This document shows, piece by piece, positions 12,244-13,428 of a stretch of 13,428 bases of DNA. Within the stretch, counting starts at the first letter, position 1; every line of letters starts with the position of its first letter. The stretch is from CAZUXY01 sp964624235 (GTDB taxonomy: Bacteria; Spirochaetota; UBA4802; UBA5368), in the NCBI GenBank assembly GCA_964624235.1, contig CAZUXY010000085.1, forward strand, positions 1-13,428. The letters run 5' to 3'. The notes below the pieces were generated by a model, which was not told the origin of the DNA, did no database searches, and was given only the letters and a program-made list of their open reading frames with translations. A program made the translations under genes and the position numbers.

Positions 12244-13428
12244 ATGCACAAGATTACCAGCGGAATTATCGCTTCACCGGGAATCAAGATAGGTAAGGCC
12301 TATATCTATCAGGGGTCAAATATCATTATTCCCAAATACACTATAACAGAGGAACAGCTCGGCACTGAAAATGCCAGGTACGAAAACGCCCTCGAAAAGA
12401 CAAAAAATGATATTAAGTCTATACAGGAACAAATCTCTAAAAGTCTTTCAAAAGACATGTCAGAGATCTTTTCAAGTCATCTGATGGTGCTTGAAGATCC
12501 CATGATTACCGAAAAGGTAACCAGGACCCTCAGAGAGGAAAAACGCAATGTCGAGTGGATTATAAATGATATATCCATGGAACTGATACAAAGCCTTTCC
12601 TCTATAGAAGACGTTTATCTGCGTGAGAGAATAATCGATATATCCGACATAAATAAAAGGCTTATCAATAATCTTCTACGTACAGAATCAGTTTCATTGA
12701 ACGATCTCAAAGAGGAAGTGGTCGTCTTCTCAACCGACCTTACCCCCTCCGATACGGCAATGATGAACAAGAAGTATGTTCTCGCTTTCATCACCGATAC
12801 CGGAGGGAGAACTTCACATACTGCTATCATGGCAAGAGCGCTTGAGATTCCCGCGATTGTCGGTACCATCAACGGAACAAGCCAGGTCAAGGATGGGGAC
12901 ACGGTAATAGTCGATGCTATACACGGGGAAGTAATCGTTAATCCCTCAACCGAACAGATAGATGAATTCAATCAATACCAGGAAGATTTATTTCTGCTGG
13001 AAGCCGAACTTTCCAAACTCACCCATTTGCCGTCAACCACCCTCGATAATGAGGTAATACACATCCTGGGAAACATCGAAATACCGGAAGAAATGGAAAT
13101 TATCAGGGAACACGGCGCACAGGGCATCGGACTTTATCGTTCTGAATTCCTCTTCCTGGATAAATCCCTGCCTGATGAAGAAAAGCAGTTTGCCGCATAC
13201 AGGAAAGTAATCGATTTTTTCAACCCGCTGCCGGTCACGATTCGAACACTCGATGTGGGCGGTGATAAAATATACGCTTTCAACAAAAAATACGCTGAAC
13301 GCAATCCCTTCCTCGGCTGCAGAGCAATACGATTCAGCCTCCAGAATGAATCACTTTTCAGAACGCAACTTCGTGCGATCTTGAGGGCGAGCCACATCGC
13401 ACCGAGCACGAAGGTGAAGATGCTCCAG
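12244..13428 (+). CDS. ptsI: PTS Enzyme I (phosphoenolpyruvate-protein phosphotransferase), 3' end outside window
   Basis: Enzyme I takes phosphate from phosphoenolpyruvate onto a histidine and passes it to HPr. The first 395 codons, of roughly 575 expected, are here; the reading frame is open to the edge. In order: the N-terminal Gly-Ile-Ile-Ala-Ser-Pro-Gly-Ile-Lys-Ile-Gly-Lys-Ala (7-19), the helical HPr-binding region (about 35-145), the phosphohistidine site Gly-Gly-Arg-Thr-Ser-His192-Thr-Ala-Ile-Met-Ala-Arg, Ile-Pro-Ala-Ile-Val-Gly (202-207), and the start of the PEP-binding barrel with Gly-Leu-Tyr-Arg299-Ser-Glu-Phe-Leu-Phe, Arg334 in Thr-Ile-Arg-Thr-Leu-Asp-Val-Gly-Gly-Asp-Lys and Asn-Pro-Phe-Leu-Gly-Cys-Arg (354-360). 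The catalytic Cys of the barrel lies outside. ATG 12244 matches the family start but lacks a Shine-Dalgarno. In-frame TTG 12223 has AGGA 10 bases upstream and would add seven residues. No ptsH precedes it. Confidence 0.93.
   Translation, partial: MHKITSGIIASPGIKIGKAYIYQGSNIIIPKYTITEEQLGTENARYENALEKTKNDIKSIQEQISKSLSKDMSEIFSSHLMVLEDPMITEKVTRTLREEKRNVEWIINDISMELIQSLSSIEDVYLRERIIDISDINKRLINNLLRTESVSLNDLKEEVVVFSTDLTPSDTAMMNKKYVLAFITDTGGRTSHTAIMARALEIPAIVGTINGTSQVKDGDTVIVDAIHGEVIVNPSTEQIDEFNQYQEDLFLLEAELSKLTHLPSTTLDNEVIHILGNIEIPEEMEIIREHGAQGIGLYRSEFLFLDKSLPDEEKQFAAYRKVIDFFNPLPVTIRTLDVGGDKIYAFNKKYAERNPFLGCRAIRFSLQNESLFRTQLRAILRASHIAPSTKVKMLQ

Noticed and set aside
12615..12971. 118-codon minus-strand open frame
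   Set aside because: Antisense to ptsI, which is open and motif-complete across this stretch.
1..13428. CRISPR array, tRNA/rRNA genes, insertion sequences
   Set aside because: No regularly spaced direct repeats, no cloverleaf with a T-arm sequence, and no transposase-like protein or terminal inverted repeats were seen on reading both strands by eye.

Overview
The window is about 13.4 kb of moderately AT-rich bacterial chromosome with dense single-copy genes. The organism is a Gram-negative (diderm) bacterium: there is a predicted outer-membrane beta-barrel, a lipoprotein, and a Tat component paired with a formate dehydrogenase maturation factor. A FapA/DUF342 protein, a GAF/HD-GYP protein and an Enzyme I gene with no HPr gene just upstream would fit a spirochaete or a deltaproteobacterium-like lineage. 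That placement is an impression from gene content, not a demonstrated assignment. No transposase, integrase, CRISPR array, tRNA or rRNA is visible.

Layout. (1) 82-1095, minus strand: a two-gene unit, tatA then fdhE, with a good promoter in front of tatA. It is consistent with export and maturation of a formate dehydrogenase encoded elsewhere. (2) 1492-3222, minus: a 576-residue FapA/DUF342 protein. (3) 3534-4763, plus: a GAF plus HD-GYP protein, probably a cyclic-di-GMP phosphodiesterase. It converges on asd (4811-5824, minus), and both share one bidirectional terminator at 4776-4806. (4) 5960-9676, plus: a translationally coupled trio of a TetR-type regulator, an outer-membrane barrel related to DUF1302-like proteins, and a lipoprotein built as an A-B-A-B internal duplication with Asp/Asn/Gly loops resembling calcium sites. 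This is the least familiar part of the window. (5) 10031-11077, plus: argC, tail to tail with pcm (11084-11830, minus), a protein-L-isoaspartate methyltransferase with an apparent N-terminal signal peptide. A very strong internal ribosome site suggests it may also, or instead, be made as a cytosolic protein. (6) 12244 to the right edge, plus: the first 395 codons of ptsI (PTS Enzyme I), cut by the window end.

How the genes relate. asd (Asp-family amino acids, diaminopimelate) and argC (arginine) are housekeeping genes of the same fold family but sit in unrelated transcription units. The HD-GYP and FapA proteins belong to signalling and surface or flagellar functions. The TetR-barrel-lipoprotein trio looks like a self-contained, autoregulated cell-envelope module. 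Pcm repairs isoaspartyl damage, and its location (cytosol or periplasm) is the open question there. Enzyme I starts a PTS phosphorelay whose HPr partner is not in the visible region.
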